A stretch of DNA of 64,000 nucleotides from Oribacterium asaccharolyticum ACB7 (GCF_000238075.1 NZ_JH414504.1:228332-292331); one strand, 5' to 3'; shown: positions 26,581 to 35,077, counted from the first letter of the stretch. Numbers and translations are program-made. Notes: generated by a model from the sequence alone, not told the origin.

Positions 26581-27324
26581 ATGGCAGATTTGCTGGACGT
26601 CAAAAATTTATCTGTTTCCGTAGAGGAAAAGGCAATACTCGATGCGATTAATTTAACTATAAATAAAGGAGAAACCCATGTTTTAATGGGACCGAACGGG
26701 GCAGGAAAATCTACACTTGGAAATGCCATTATGGGAAACCCCCGCTATACCATTACAGGGGGCAATCTTTTTTTTAACGGAGAGAATATTACGGCAGAGC
26801 CGGTAGATAAGAGGGCGAAGAGAGGGATTTTCCTTTCCTTCCAAAACCCCTTGGAGGTACCGGGCGTGAGCCTCGGTAACTTTATCCGTTCCGCTATGGA
26901 AGAAAGATTCGGAAAGAGAATCCGTCTTTGGGACTTCCGTAAGGAGCTGAAAGCCTCCATGGATATCTTGGGAATGGACCATAGTTATGCGGAAAGAGAC
27001 TTAAATGTCGGATTTTCGGGTGGAGAGAAGAAGAAAGCCGAGATTTTACAGCTTCTTATGCTAAAGCCGGAGCTCGCCATTCTCGATGAAACCGATTCCG
27101 GTCTTGACGTGGATGCGGTTCGTACGGTGTCTGAAGGCATAAAGGCATATCAGAAAAACATGGACGGTGCGCTTCTTATCATTACACACTCCACCAGAAT
27201 CCTGGAAGCGCTTAATGTAGACAAGACGCATGTTATCATAAACGGAAGAATCAAGGCTACCGGGGACGGAAGTCTTGTCAATAAAATTAATGATGAGGGC
27301 TTTGAGTCCTTCTTAGAGGGTTAA
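26581..27324 (+). CDS. sufC: Fe-S cluster assembly ATPase SufC
   Basis: SufC is the ABC-type ATPase of the SufBCD scaffold that builds Fe-S clusters. The 247 residues contain Walker A GPNGAGKST, Q-loop SFQNPLEVPG, signature FSGGEKKKAEI and Walker B LAILDETDSGLD, all characteristic of SufC. Start was placed at the ATG behind GGAGG; an in-frame ATG 51 bases earlier lacks a good site. It is the first gene of sufC-B-D-S-U, the usual order in Firmicutes (without sufA and sufE). Confidence 0.96.
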   Translation: MADLLDVKNLSVSVEEKAILDAINLTINKGETHVLMGPNGAGKSTLGNAIMGNPRYTITGGNLFFNGENITAEPVDKRAKRGIFLSFQNPLEVPGVSLGNFIRSAMEERFGKRIRLWDFRKELKASMDILGMDHSYAERDLNVGFSGGEKKKAEILQLLMLKPELAILDETDSGLDVDAVRTVSEGIKAYQKNMDGALLIITHSTRILEALNVDKTHVIINGRIKATGDGSLVNKINDEGFESFLEG

Positions 27325-27327
27325 AGT

Positions 27328-28743
27328 ATGGCAAAAGACAGAGCAATAGTAGAAGACATTGATCGCTCCCTCTATGATTTTCGCTATGAGGAAAAAGAAG
27401 GAGAATTCTATAAGATAAAAGAGGGATTGACCGAGGATATCGTTCTTGAGATTTCCGAGAAGAAAAACGATCCTGAGTGGATGCGGGATTTTCGTTTAAA
27501 ATCCTTAGAGATTTACCATAAGGCGGAAATGCCGAACTGGGGACCGGATATTTCAGGCCTCAATGTAGACAATATCGTAACTTATGTGAAACCGAATACG
27601 GAAATGTCTCAGACCTGGGAAGAGGTGCCGGAAGATATCAAGAATACCTTCGAGAAGCTCGGGATTCCGGAAGCGGAAAGAAAGAGTCTTGCCGGCGTTG
27701 GTGCGCAGTATGACTCCGAGCTGGTTTATCATAATCTGCAGGAAGAGGTGGCAAGACAGGGGGTTATCTATACCGATATCGAGTCTGCGCTTCACGGTCC
27801 TTACGGGAAAATGATTGAAGAGCACTTCATGAAACTGGTGCCACCGACAGATCATAAGTTTGCCGCGCTTCACGGGGCGGTTTGGTCGGGCGGATCCTTC
27901 GTTTATGTTCCGAAGGGAGTCAATGTGGAAATTCCCCTGCAGTCCTATTTCCGCTTAAATGCGAAGGGAGCAGGTCAGTTTGAGCATACCCTGATTATTG
28001 TGGACGAGGGTGCACAGCTTCATTTTATTGAAGGCTGCTCCGCACCGAAATATAATGTGGCCAATCTTCATGCAGGTTGCGTGGAGCTCTTTGTCGGGAA
28101 AAATGCAAAGCTTCGTTATTCCACCATCGAGAACTGGTCCAAGAATATGTATAACCTGAATACAAAGAGAGCAAAGGTAGAGGAGAACGGGATTATGGAA
28201 TGGGTTTCCGGCTCTTTCGGTTCTCATGTTTCCTATCTCTACCCGATGACGATTTTAAAGGGAGACAATGCACGTTCCCAGTTTACGGGGGTAACCTTTG
28301 CCGGAAAGGGACAGAACCTGGATACCGGAGCAAAGATGGTGCATATCGGTAAAGACACCAGCTCCTTTATCAATACCCGTTCGATTTCGAAGGGGGGCGG
28401 CATTTCCACTTATCGCTCCGCTGTGGTGATTCAGAATCAGGCAAAGAATGCGAAGTCTGCCGTTTCCTGTCAGTCCTTGATGCTGGATGACGAGTCCCGT
28501 TCCGATACCGTACCGGCTATCGATGTGCGTACCAACAAAGCCGACGTAGGACACGAGGCGAAGATTGGAAGAATTTCCGACGATGCGGTTTTCTACCTGA
28601 TGAGCAGAGGAATCTCGGAAGAGGAGGCGAAGTCCCTTATCGTAAGCGGCTTTGCGGACTCGGTTTCCAAGGAGCTTCCCTTAGAGTATGCGGTGGAAAT
28701 GAACAATTTGATTCGTTTGGAAATGGTTGGAGCCATCGGCTAG
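27328..28743 (+). CDS. sufB: Fe-S cluster assembly scaffold SufB
   Basis: SufB forms with SufC and SufD the scaffold on which the nascent Fe-S cluster is made. The 471-residue protein shows the family's beta-helix region with QFEHTLIIVDEGAQLHFIEG, CSAPKYN (conserved Cys), NLHAGCVELFV and, towards the end, DDESRSDTVPAIDVRTN and EAKIGRISDDAVFYLMSRG. Three bases separate it from sufC. Confidence 0.97.
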   Translation: MAKDRAIVEDIDRSLYDFRYEEKEGEFYKIKEGLTEDIVLEISEKKNDPEWMRDFRLKSLEIYHKAEMPNWGPDISGLNVDNIVTYVKPNTEMSQTWEEVPEDIKNTFEKLGIPEAERKSLAGVGAQYDSELVYHNLQEEVARQGVIYTDIESALHGPYGKMIEEHFMKLVPPTDHKFAALHGAVWSGGSFVYVPKGVNVEIPLQSYFRLNAKGAGQFEHTLIIVDEGAQLHFIEGCSAPKYNVANLHAGCVELFVGKNAKLRYSTIENWSKNMYNLNTKRAKVEENGIMEWVSGSFGSHVSYLYPMTILKGDNARSQFTGVTFAGKGQNLDTGAKMVHIGKDTSSFINTRSISKGGGISTYRSAVVIQNQAKNAKSAVSCQSLMLDDESRSDTVPAIDVRTNKADVGHEAKIGRISDDAVFYLMSRGISEEEAKSLIVSGFADSVSKELPLEYAVEMNNLIRLEMVGAIG

Positions 28744-28756
28744 GAAGGAGGATAGG

Positions 28757-29815
28757 ATGAAAGAGAATCAATTTATAATCAATAAAATGCCTGTGCCTAC
28801 CTTCCGCTGGTTGAAAATGAACGAGGCAAAGCTTGAAATACCGGGAGAACTTACTGCCTATCAGCCGTCTGTAGAAGGAAAGCTTCCGGAAAGAATAGAG
28901 AAAGAGAATGACTTTTCCGGTAGCATGAGTACGGCACTGGACGATTTTTTCCGGGAGGAAAGACTTCCCGTACAGTCCTTTGTGTTAAGAGAAGGCGTGG
29001 AGAGCCCTGACTATATTCGTATGCATTTTCAAAACGGAGAAAATGCGGTGGAGCACTCCGCCTACTGTTTTACGGTAGAAGAAGGGGCAAGACTGAAGCT
29101 CTTTTTGGCGATTGAATCCTTGGAAGAGTCCAAGAATATGGCTTTTTTGCAGGAAAAGTTCTTGCTTAAGAAAAATGCCAAGTTGGACCTTGTTGTTGCT
29201 GTAAAGAATGCGAAGGATTTTGCACACTTGCAGGATTTCTCCTTTGTTTTGGAGGAAAAAGCGAAGCTGAAACTGACTTCCCTTCTTCTTTCAGGAAAGA
29301 GCCATCATATTTCCTATCAGATTGATTTAAACGGAGATAAGTCCGAGGCGGAACTGCATCTGGATTATGTGCTCTCTCAAAAAGAAAAAGCGGATTTCAA
29401 TCTCGTTGTGAATCACAGGGGGAAAAAGACGATTTCCAATATCGTGGCTGACGGTGTGCTGCGGGAAGATGCGGTGAAGATCTTCCGCGGTACGATTGAC
29501 CTAAAGCACGGAGCAAAGGGCGCTTCCGGTACGGAACAGGAAAATGTGCTTCTTATGGATGACTCTGTAGTGAATCAGACGATTCCCGTTATTCTTTGCG
29601 ATGAGGATGATGTGGAAGGAAATCACGGGGCAAGTATCGGAAGACTTGATGAAGAGAGTCTTTTCTATATGCAAAGCCGCGGTCTTTCTTTGGAAGCGGC
29701 TTATGAGCTGGTTGCGGAAGCCCGTATGGAAAATGCGATTCACAGTATTATGGATAAAAGAGTAGAAGAGTATATAGAAGAAGAACTTCGGGGAATGAGG
29801 AGTGAGGAGGAATGA
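28757..29815 (+). CDS. sufD: Fe-S cluster assembly protein SufD
   Basis: SufD is the SufB paralogue that completes the SufBC2D complex. Its 352 residues share the beta-helix fold and the ending EGNHGASIGRLDEESLFYMQ and SRGLSLEAAYELV seen in the family. Start was set at the ATG behind AAGGAGG that overlaps nothing, rather than an upstream codon inside sufB. Sequence is more diverged than SufB, as usual. Confidence 0.95.
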   Translation: MKENQFIINKMPVPTFRWLKMNEAKLEIPGELTAYQPSVEGKLPERIEKENDFSGSMSTALDDFFREERLPVQSFVLREGVESPDYIRMHFQNGENAVEHSAYCFTVEEGARLKLFLAIESLEESKNMAFLQEKFLLKKNAKLDLVVAVKNAKDFAHLQDFSFVLEEKAKLKLTSLLLSGKSHHISYQIDLNGDKSEAELHLDYVLSQKEKADFNLVVNHRGKKTISNIVADGVLREDAVKIFRGTIDLKHGAKGASGTEQENVLLMDDSVVNQTIPVILCDEDDVEGNHGASIGRLDEESLFYMQSRGLSLEAAYELVAEARMENAIHSIMDKRVEEYIEEELRGMRSEEE

Positions 29816-31047
29816 TGGAAGATAGAGAAAAAAAGATTGAAGAGATAAAGAGGGATTTTCCTATTTTTCAGAGTGGAAGATTCTTTTATCTGGACAATGC
29901 TGCCACTACGCAGAAACCGCACTGTGTGATGGAGGCAATGAAGCAGTATTACGAGACGGAAAATGCCAATCCTTTACGAGGACTCTACGAGCTTTCCCTT
30001 AAGGCTACTGAAGCCTATGAGAGGGCAAGAGTAAGCGTGCAGAAATTTCTAAATGCCAAAAGTCCGGAGGAAATTATTTTTGTACGAAATGCTTCAGAAG
30101 GCTTGAATTTAGTGGCACAAAGTTATGGACGCGCATTTCTGAAAGAGGGGGACGAGGTCCTGATTACCATCATGGAGCACCACAGTAACCTGATTCCCTG
30201 GCAGCAGGTTGCAAAAGAAAAAGGGGCTAAGCTCACCTTCCTGGAGCCGAATGAAGAGGGGCTCATTACACTGGAAAGCTTTAAACAGGCACTGAACGAT
30301 AAGGTGAAGATTGTAGCGATGGCGGAGGTTTCCAATGTTCTTGGGAACCGTCAGGATATCGAGACTTTTGTAAAGCTTACGCATGAGAAAAATGCTATTT
30401 TTGTTTGTGACGGCGCTCAGTCCGTGCCGCACAGAAAAGTGGATGTGCAAGAGATGGATGTGGACTTTTTGGCCTTTTCCGGTCATAAGGTTTACGGGCC
30501 GATGGGCATCGGTGCAGTTTACGGAAAGAAAGAATTGCTGGAAAAGATGCCACCTTTCCTCTTTGGCGGAGAGATGATTGAATATGTTACGAAGGAAGAC
30601 GCCACTTGGGCGGAACTTCCCCATAAATTTGAAGCCGGCACTGTAAATGTTGGCGGAGCGGTAGGCCTCGCCGCGGCGATTCACTATGTGGAAAAGCTGG
30701 GATTTTCCTTTATTGAAGAAAGAGAAAAAGAACTCTCGGTCTATCTTATGGAAGGGATGCGGGAAATTCCGCATGTGCACATTTTGGGATCCGAGAAGGG
30801 CGAAAATCACCACGGAATCATGACCTTTACGGTTGATGGGGTGCATCCTCATGATATCGCGGAGATTATGGATTCTCATAAGGTTTGTATCCGCGCCGGA
30901 CACCACTGTGCTCAGCCTCTTATGAAATTCTTGGGGACGCCAAGTACCAGTAGGGTGAGCCTTGGTTTATACAATACCAAAGAGGATGTAGATGCCTTTT
31001 TGGCTACTTTAAAGACAATCAGAGGAGCAATGGGATATGGCGAATAA
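29812..31047 (+). CDS. sufS: Cysteine desulfurase SufS
   Basis: SufS is a PLP enzyme that takes sulfur from cysteine as a persulfide for cluster assembly. In its 411 residues one sees YLDNAATTQKP (about 25), the PLP-binding MEHHSNLIPWQQ, the Schiff-base lysine in AFSGHKVYGPMG (about 226) and the catalytic cysteine in RAGHHCAQPLM (about 364). It overlaps sufD by 4 bases and sufU by 11 bases. Confidence 0.97.
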   Translation: MMEDREKKIEEIKRDFPIFQSGRFFYLDNAATTQKPHCVMEAMKQYYETENANPLRGLYELSLKATEAYERARVSVQKFLNAKSPEEIIFVRNASEGLNLVAQSYGRAFLKEGDEVLITIMEHHSNLIPWQQVAKEKGAKLTFLEPNEEGLITLESFKQALNDKVKIVAMAEVSNVLGNRQDIETFVKLTHEKNAIFVCDGAQSVPHRKVDVQEMDVDFLAFSGHKVYGPMGIGAVYGKKELLEKMPPFLFGGEMIEYVTKEDATWAELPHKFEAGTVNVGGAVGLAAAIHYVEKLGFSFIEEREKELSVYLMEGMREIPHVHILGSEKGENHHGIMTFTVDGVHPHDIAEIMDSHKVCIRAGHHCAQPLMKFLGTPSTSRVSLGLYNTKEDVDAFLATLKTIRGAMGYGE

Positions 31048-31504
31048 CACCTATTACAACGAGATCTTAACGGAGCATAATATTCGGCCCCTCCATAAAT
31101 ATAAGATGGAGGGTGCGGATTTTTCGCTGGAAGGAGTGAATCCGAGCTGTGGTGACGATATTGTTCTTTACTTGAAACTTGATCAGGATGAAAAAATTGT
31201 GGAAGCCAGTTTTGACGGAGACGGTTGTGCCATTTCTCAAGCGAGCAGTGACATCATGTGTGACCTGATTATCGGAAAGAAGAAGGATGAGGCTCTTCGT
31301 CTTTCCGAGATTTTCCTTCGGATGATTCGGGGAAAGATCACGGAAGAAGAGAAGGAAGAGCTGGAAGAGGCGGGGATTCTCGAGGATATTTCCCATATGC
31401 CGGCCCGTGTGAAGTGTGCGGTTTTGGCATGGCGAACCATGGATGAAATTTTTCAGGACGCTGCCGAAGGAAAGATTGACAAGTATAGCGGAAAGTTTGA
31501 TTAA
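31037..31504 (+). CDS. sufU: Sulfur-transfer protein SufU
   Basis: SufU accepts sulfur from SufS in Gram-positive bacteria, using a zinc site that exchanges with the SufS active site. The 155-residue protein has the three conserved cysteines, Cys38 in NPSCGDDI, Cys63 in GDGCAISQAS and Cys127 in RVKCAVLAW, and the 18-20-residue insert between them that sets SufU apart from IscU. It ends the suf operon; about 160 bases with no gene follow before the tRNA. Confidence 0.96.
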   Translation: MANNTYYNEILTEHNIRPLHKYKMEGADFSLEGVNPSCGDDIVLYLKLDQDEKIVEASFDGDGCAISQASSDIMCDLIIGKKKDEALRLSEIFLRMIRGKITEEEKEELEEAGILEDISHMPARVKCAVLAWRTMDEIFQDAAEGKIDKYSGKFD

Positions 31505-31608
31505 AACCATAGTTTGATTCATTTATAAGTGATTAACTTGTTTTTTACCTCAAGATGAAGCCAGTGACACAGACCTGTTTGATTTTTCAATTTAGGACAG
31601 TTTGATTT

Positions 31609-31614
31609 TATAAT
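31609..31614 (+). promoter_or_regulatory. -10 element of the tRNA-Ser promoter
   Basis: A perfect TATAAT sits 51 bases before the mature tRNA. No strong -35 is visible (TTCAAT at 31585-31590 is the best, spacer 18). An imperfect inverted repeat, AAACTGCTTGC/GCAAGCTGTTT (31616-31663), follows within the leader. Confidence 0.45.
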
Positions 31615-31665
31615 AAACTGCTTGCTTTTTAGAGAATCTTGTGTTAAGCTAAGCAAGCTGTTTTT

Positions 31666-31750
31666 GACGAGGTGTGATAATGGTAGTCGGCCAGCCTGGA
31701 AAGTTGGTGCTCACGTACGTGGGTTGTGGGTTCAAGTCCCATCCTCGTCG
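31666..31750 (+). tRNA. tRNA-Ser (anticodon GGA)
   Basis: All arms can be drawn: acceptor GACGAGG/CCTCGTC with discriminator G, a 3-bp D stem (TGA/TCG), anticodon stem CCAGC/GTTGG with loop CTGGAAA (anticodon GGA, reading UCC and UCU), a long class II variable arm (CTCAC/GTGGG) and T arm GTGGG-TTCAAGT-CCCAT. The long variable arm is the mark of serine tRNAs. CCA is not encoded. The integrase gene downstream points at its 3' end, so this tRNA is the likely phage attachment site. Confidence 0.95.
31724..31750 (+). other. Putative attL core at the 3' end of tRNA-Ser
   Basis: Tyrosine integrases of temperate phages commonly recombine within the T arm and acceptor end of a tRNA gene, and leave an intact tRNA on the integrase side. 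Here the tRNA is complete and the integrase follows at 146 bases in convergent orientation. The duplicate (attR) must lie right of the window, so the core length cannot be measured. Confidence 0.5.
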
Positions 31751-31761
31751 CTATTTTGGAA

Positions 31762-31799
31762 GTCTAGGATTTAAGCCAATCGGCTTAAAAACCTAGACT
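31762..31799 (+). terminator. Terminator-like hairpin after tRNA-Ser
   Basis: GTCTAGG pairs with CCTAGAC, and inside it TTTAAGCC pairs with GGCTTAAA around AATC. The T-run that follows is short (TTTCT). It may end transcription of the tRNA and, from the other side, of the integrase. Confidence 0.65.
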
Positions 31800-31895
31800 T
31801 TCTGCATGTCTACAAGCTTTTATTTCAAGCAGTAGTACTTCCCTATAAAGCAGTAAAATTGTATATGTGGTGACCACGAAAGTGACCACGAATTT

Positions 31896-32921
31896 CTATG
31901 CTTTTTTCAGAGCTTTTCCGATGTGCTTTAAATACTTTTTAGAGTTGGATTTTAGGTCTTCATCCAGCGCTTTTCTGTAAATATTTTTCATCACGCTATC
32001 AGATTTCCAACCACCTAATGTAAGAATAATAGAGTCGGGTATGCCTAGCGTATGTGCCTTAGATGCAAAAAATGACCGTAAGCGATGTATTCCGAACCGA
32101 GGTAGACCAAGGTTAGCCTCAACTCGTAACATGACCTCATAGGGGCGTTTAAGGTGTCCCTCGTAGATGTGGCCTTGTTCTCGAATCCTTTTAGCAAGCT
32201 CTGTAGGAATGGGAACCTTACGATTACTCTTTTCAGTCTTTGTAAATTTCTGAATGATCCAATCGCCGTCAGAGGTTTGAACTTTTGCCTTATTTATTGT
32301 GATGATATTATCGTCTGATAAATCATCGATAGTCAAAGCTCCAATCTCAGACCGTCTGAGACCCATTGTGGCAAGATACAAAGGTACCCAGTGTTTCCGG
32401 TATTTAGGAACCCTGTCTATTTCAGCAAATAACGCCTGTACCTCCGCTTCAGATGGAGTATAGATATCGGTTCTCTCTTTTCTAGGTAATTTGGTTCTCA
32501 CTACAAATTCGGGCCGGAATTCCTTAAGCACGGAAACAATGAGCCCATGCCTGTTGTAAATCGTCTTAGGCTTAGCTTTATCCACCATGTTATTTATGAC
32601 CTTTGTTATATCGTGTTGCTCTATCTCATAGAATGGTAAACCCGTGAAAGAATCCGGAATGCCTTTTAGTGTGGCTTTATACCCTCGTACCGTACTGGCA
32701 GAGAGGACTTTTTCTTTAGAATCAATATATTCATTTGCAAAGTCAAGAAATGAGCCTTCTTTCTTTCCCTTGTTATTCTTTTTAATCTCATCACTATATT
32801 CCTGGATTAGGCGAGCCTCTTCCTGCTTTGTGGGTTTCCGATCCGTAGTGATAGAGTACTTCTTTCTGTTTATGGTGAAGCGGATTCTATAGTGACCGCT
32901 TTTCAATTTTTCTATGGCCAT
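31896..32921 (-). CDS. int: Phage tyrosine integrase
   Basis: This 341-residue tyrosine recombinase integrates and excises the prophage. It has an N-terminal arm-binding region (SGHYRIRFTINRKKYSIT), a SAM-like core-binding domain at about 55-150 (FANEYIDSKEKVLS) and the catalytic domain with Arg189 (GLRRSE), the Lys strand (NRKVPIP), His279-Arg282 (HRLR), Trp305 in the place of the second His (LGGWKSDS) and nucleophile Tyr315 (NIYRKAL). It lies next to tRNA-Ser(GGA) and reads towards it, the standard arrangement. AGGAGG precedes the ATG. Confidence 0.95.
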   Translation of the reverse strand: MAIEKLKSGHYRIRFTINRKKYSITTDRKPTKQEEARLIQEYSDEIKKNNKGKKEGSFLDFANEYIDSKEKVLSASTVRGYKATLKGIPDSFTGLPFYEIEQHDITKVINNMVDKAKPKTIYNRHGLIVSVLKEFRPEFVVRTKLPRKERTDIYTPSEAEVQALFAEIDRVPKYRKHWVPLYLATMGLRRSEIGALTIDDLSDDNIITINKAKVQTSDGDWIIQKFTKTEKSNRKVPIPTELAKRIREQGHIYEGHLKRPYEVMLRVEANLGLPRFGIHRLRSFFASKAHTLGIPDSIILTLGGWKSDSVMKNIYRKALDEDLKSNSKKYLKHIGKALKKA

Positions 32922-32980
32922 AGTATCCCTCCTGCTTAAAAATTGGCAAACTAAATAAAAGGTTGATGTAAGGTCCCTGT

Positions 32981-33277
32981 CTACTTATCTTTCAAGTTAT
33001 AATCATTAAGGTCGACATCGATGAGACGAATAGATGGAGCGTTAACACCTAAATCGCTTAAGTAGGCAGCAGGATCTATTTTGTCGAGAGGAGAGGGCAC
33101 AGGGAAAGCTTCTCCGTCTTCTCTTAAGCCTTTGGGCTGTAAAGCAAGGCAGTCCTCAGCCATAGCTATAGCATCGTCCAGATCGTCTCCGCAGGTGGCC
33201 ACATCAAAATCAGGGAATAAAACCGAGAATCTTCCGCTGTCGTCCTTATGAAATATTGCCGGATAAATGTATTTCAT
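32981..33277 (-). CDS. HicB-like antitoxin domain protein, short second copy
   Basis: The first 65 residues (MKYIYPAIFHKDDSGRFSVL, TCGDDLDDAIAMAEDCL) form the partly degraded-RNase-H-like HicB fold and strongly resemble the HicB encoded just upstream. The C-terminal part is different, ends after 98 residues and lacks the HTH/RHH DNA-binding end of the full HicB. Its AGGAGG site overlaps the stop of the preceding hicB, so it is co-translated. It may be a toxin-neutralising subunit without DNA binding, or a decaying duplicate. Confidence 0.75.
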   Translation of the reverse strand: MKYIYPAIFHKDDSGRFSVLFPDFDVATCGDDLDDAIAMAEDCLALQPKGLREDGEAFPVPSPLDKIDPAAYLSDLGVNAPSIRLIDVDLNDYNLKDK

Positions 33278-33281
33278 GTTT

Positions 33282-33668
33282 TTATCCTCCTACTTTCTCC
33301 AGTAAAGCCTCCTGCAGTACCTGGGAGAAGTTTATGCCTTGTGCCAGAGCTTTCTCATTTAGCCACTCCGGAATAGTAAGGGTTTTCTTTATAGCCTTAT
33401 TCAAATTCTGCTTTCTATATCTTTCTGTATCACAGGAGATAAAGTTTTGGAATTCTCCTGCTTCTAAAGAAAGACTTTTAGACGGTGCCGGAATGGCCAA
33501 GCCTTTATCTTCATAGCTAACTAGTGTCATGGCCAAAACATCTTCTGCCATATAGAGGGCGTCTCCTAAATCGTCTCCACAAGTGTAGCAGCTTTCCAAG
33601 TCGGGGAAGTTTACGGAAAACTGTCCGTTGTCTTCTGGGGTAAAAACTGCAGGATAAACGTATTTCAT
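33282..33668 (-). CDS. hicB: HicB-family antitoxin
   Basis: HicB binds the HicA toxin and represses the operon. The 128-residue protein has the N-terminal HicB fold (MKYVYPAVFTPEDNGQFSVN, CGDDLGDALYMAEDVLA) and a C-terminal part with IPEWLNEKALAQGINFSQVL, which fits the DNA-binding ribbon-helix-helix segment of HicB proteins. It follows hicA by 25 bases. Two HicB-type genes in a row after one hicA is not the usual two-gene layout. Confidence 0.85.
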   Translation of the reverse strand: MKYVYPAVFTPEDNGQFSVNFPDLESCYTCGDDLGDALYMAEDVLAMTLVSYEDKGLAIPAPSKSLSLEAGEFQNFISCDTERYRKQNLNKAIKKTLTIPEWLNEKALAQGINFSQVLQEALLEKVGG

Positions 33669-33693
33669 ATATTTTCTCCTTCCGGAAGAGGGG

Positions 33694-33879
33694 CTATCTC
33701 AGCCCCGCATCCTTTAAAATTCTGTTTAGCGTTCCGGTTGCTATCTCTTTCGATTGGTGCCTCGGTAGTCTGAAGCTTTTCCCTGTGATTTCGCTGTACC
33801 ATTCGTCATGCTCTTTGCCATGCTCTACTAGGTAGCAACCATTTTTCTTCAAGAGTTTACTTAGTTCTGAAACTTTCAT
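33694..33879 (-). CDS. hicA: HicA-family toxin
   Basis: HicA toxins are double-stranded-RNA-binding-fold mRNA interferases that cut mRNA independent of translation. The 61-residue product has the typical KLLKKNGCYLVEHGKEHDEW block with the catalytic His of the HGKEH motif, and ends with GTLNRILKDAGL. It is the first gene of hicA-hicB-hicB behind a consensus promoter on the minus strand. In a prophage it may stabilise the lysogen or block other phages. Confidence 0.9.
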   Translation of the reverse strand: MKVSELSKLLKKNGCYLVEHGKEHDEWYSEITGKSFRLPRHQSKEIATGTLNRILKDAGLR

Positions 33880-33903
33880 TTTCTTTCTCCTCTCTTAATA
33901 CAT

Positions 33904-33932
33904 ATTATACACGTGCAATATACGTATGTCAA
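33904..33932 (-). promoter_or_regulatory. Consensus promoter of the hicAB module with palindromic spacer
   Basis: Read on the minus strand, TTGACA and TATAAT are perfect and 17 bases apart. The spacer contains ATACGTAT and CACGTG, an imperfect palindrome overlapping the promoter, a likely HicB operator for autoregulation. Confidence 0.8.
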
Positions 33933-33943
33933 GAGAAATAAAA

Positions 33944-33988
33944 AAATACCCCTAGTTTCGTCGCTGATCAGGCGACTACTTCTAGGGG
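33944..33988 (-). terminator. Terminator of the Abi gene
   Basis: CCCCTAG and CTAGGGG enclose an inner GTCGC/GCGAC stem. Read on the minus strand, the hairpin is followed by TATTTTTTTATT. The 140 bases between it and the Abi stop codon contain no recognisable gene. Confidence 0.8.
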
Positions 33989-34127
33989 TGTTGTTATGGA
34001 CTCATGGTCGGCGAGCTTACAGTTCGCTTAAACGCTAATTCGATTGCATGAGTATACAGCGCATTTCTGCCTGTGCCTATATTATCGGCTAAAAACGTAT
34101 AAATTACAATACAAGAAAACAGTACTC

Positions 34128-34991
34128 TTAGTTTAACAAGCGTTTTTCCCAATCGATTGGAAATCCAATATGTTTGAGTTTTATATCATTCTTATACTTT
34201 TTAATGAGTGTAACAATATGGTGCCCTACAGAATTATTCCATTCTTCCGGGATAGGATAAAGCAACTTTAATGTGTAAATCTGTGTGAAAAGTCGACGAT
34301 CATTAGCAGTGTTGTCACCATTTGGATAGCTGGGAAGCGATGAAAACTTCCAATTGTATAATCGCGAATAGTGCGCGCATCGGTTTCGCAAATCGGTTGC
34401 GCAACGTAGCCACCCGCTTAATTTCTCATAATGGAGATGGATTAAGGTGGTATTTAGCTCTTTTTTATCTTCTGTTTTCATTCCGGAGTAAAACTGTGAT
34501 AACGTACCAAAAGAGAAGTAGTCAACGATAACCCAAAAAGGTAAGTCTTTTCCGTAGTTACGGAAGTGGTGTATAACAACCGGGGATCTGCTGTTATTCT
34601 GCTTGCATTTTTCAATTTCTTTTAGAAAAGTTTCGTGGTCAAACTTTTCGCTAAAATTTTGATTGTTTAAATATCCTAGCGGAGAGTATTTCAACGAAAA
34701 ATAATGTGCAATTCTTGTTCTCATACTTACTTCTATTTTTTCAAGTGTTTTTTGTAAAATGGATCGCATTTCAGAATCAAATTCATATATTGAGGCAACA
34801 GTGGAGAATTGCAATTCGTTATCACATAGGTTTGAGTTAGTGTTTAAAAAAGGAAATATATACCCAGAGATTCTGTAGTAATTGACATTTGTTAGAAAAG
34901 ATATTGTGGAATCATCTGGAATAATATTTCTTGACTTTAAAATATCTATTTGCTCTTGGAATTCTTTTGCGGGCTTTATACTTTTAAACAA
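34128..34991 (-). CDS. Abi_2 (AbiD/AbiF-like) abortive-infection protein
   Basis: The 287-residue protein matches the Abi_2 family by the N-terminal EQIDILKSRNIIPDD, NVNYYRISGYIFPFL, the core RTRIAHYFSLKYSP, DLPFWVIVDYFSFGTLSQFY, and near residue 215 a HEPN-type motif RNRCAHYSRLYNW (R-x4-H), the presumed RNase site. Family members from lactococci stop phage growth by killing or arresting infected cells. A TTG start is chosen because AAGGGAGG sits 7 bases before it; the ATG 24 bases further upstream lacks a ribosome site. Its own promoter lets it be expressed in the lysogen, fitting superinfection defence. Confidence 0.85.
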   Translation of the reverse strand: MFKSIKPAKEFQEQIDILKSRNIIPDDSTISFLTNVNYYRISGYIFPFLNTNSNLCDNELQFSTVASIYEFDSEMRSILQKTLEKIEVSMRTRIAHYFSLKYSPLGYLNNQNFSEKFDHETFLKEIEKCKQNNSRSPVVIHHFRNYGKDLPFWVIVDYFSFGTLSQFYSGMKTEDKKELNTTLIHLHYEKLSGWLRCATDLRNRCAHYSRLYNWKFSSLPSYPNGDNTANDRRLFTQIYTLKLLYPIPEEWNNSVGHHIVTLIKKYKNDIKLKHIGFPIDWEKRLLN

Positions 34992-35048
34992 AAAATGGCC
35001 TCCCTTGGGACACATTGCGAAGAGGTGTGGGAGGTACTGTCACGTGAT

Positions 35049-35077
35049 AATTTACCACCTACCTATGCCTGTGTCAA
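35049..35077 (-). promoter_or_regulatory. Promoter of the Abi gene
   Basis: On the minus strand TTGACA and TAAATT are 17 bases apart, with the Abi start about 60 bases downstream. The -35 is perfect and the -10 matches in four of six positions. Confidence 0.65.

Noticed and set aside
30109..30906. 265-codon minus-strand frame inside sufS
   Set aside because: It is fully antisense to sufS, whose catalytic Lys and Cys motifs are intact, and has no recognisable domain.
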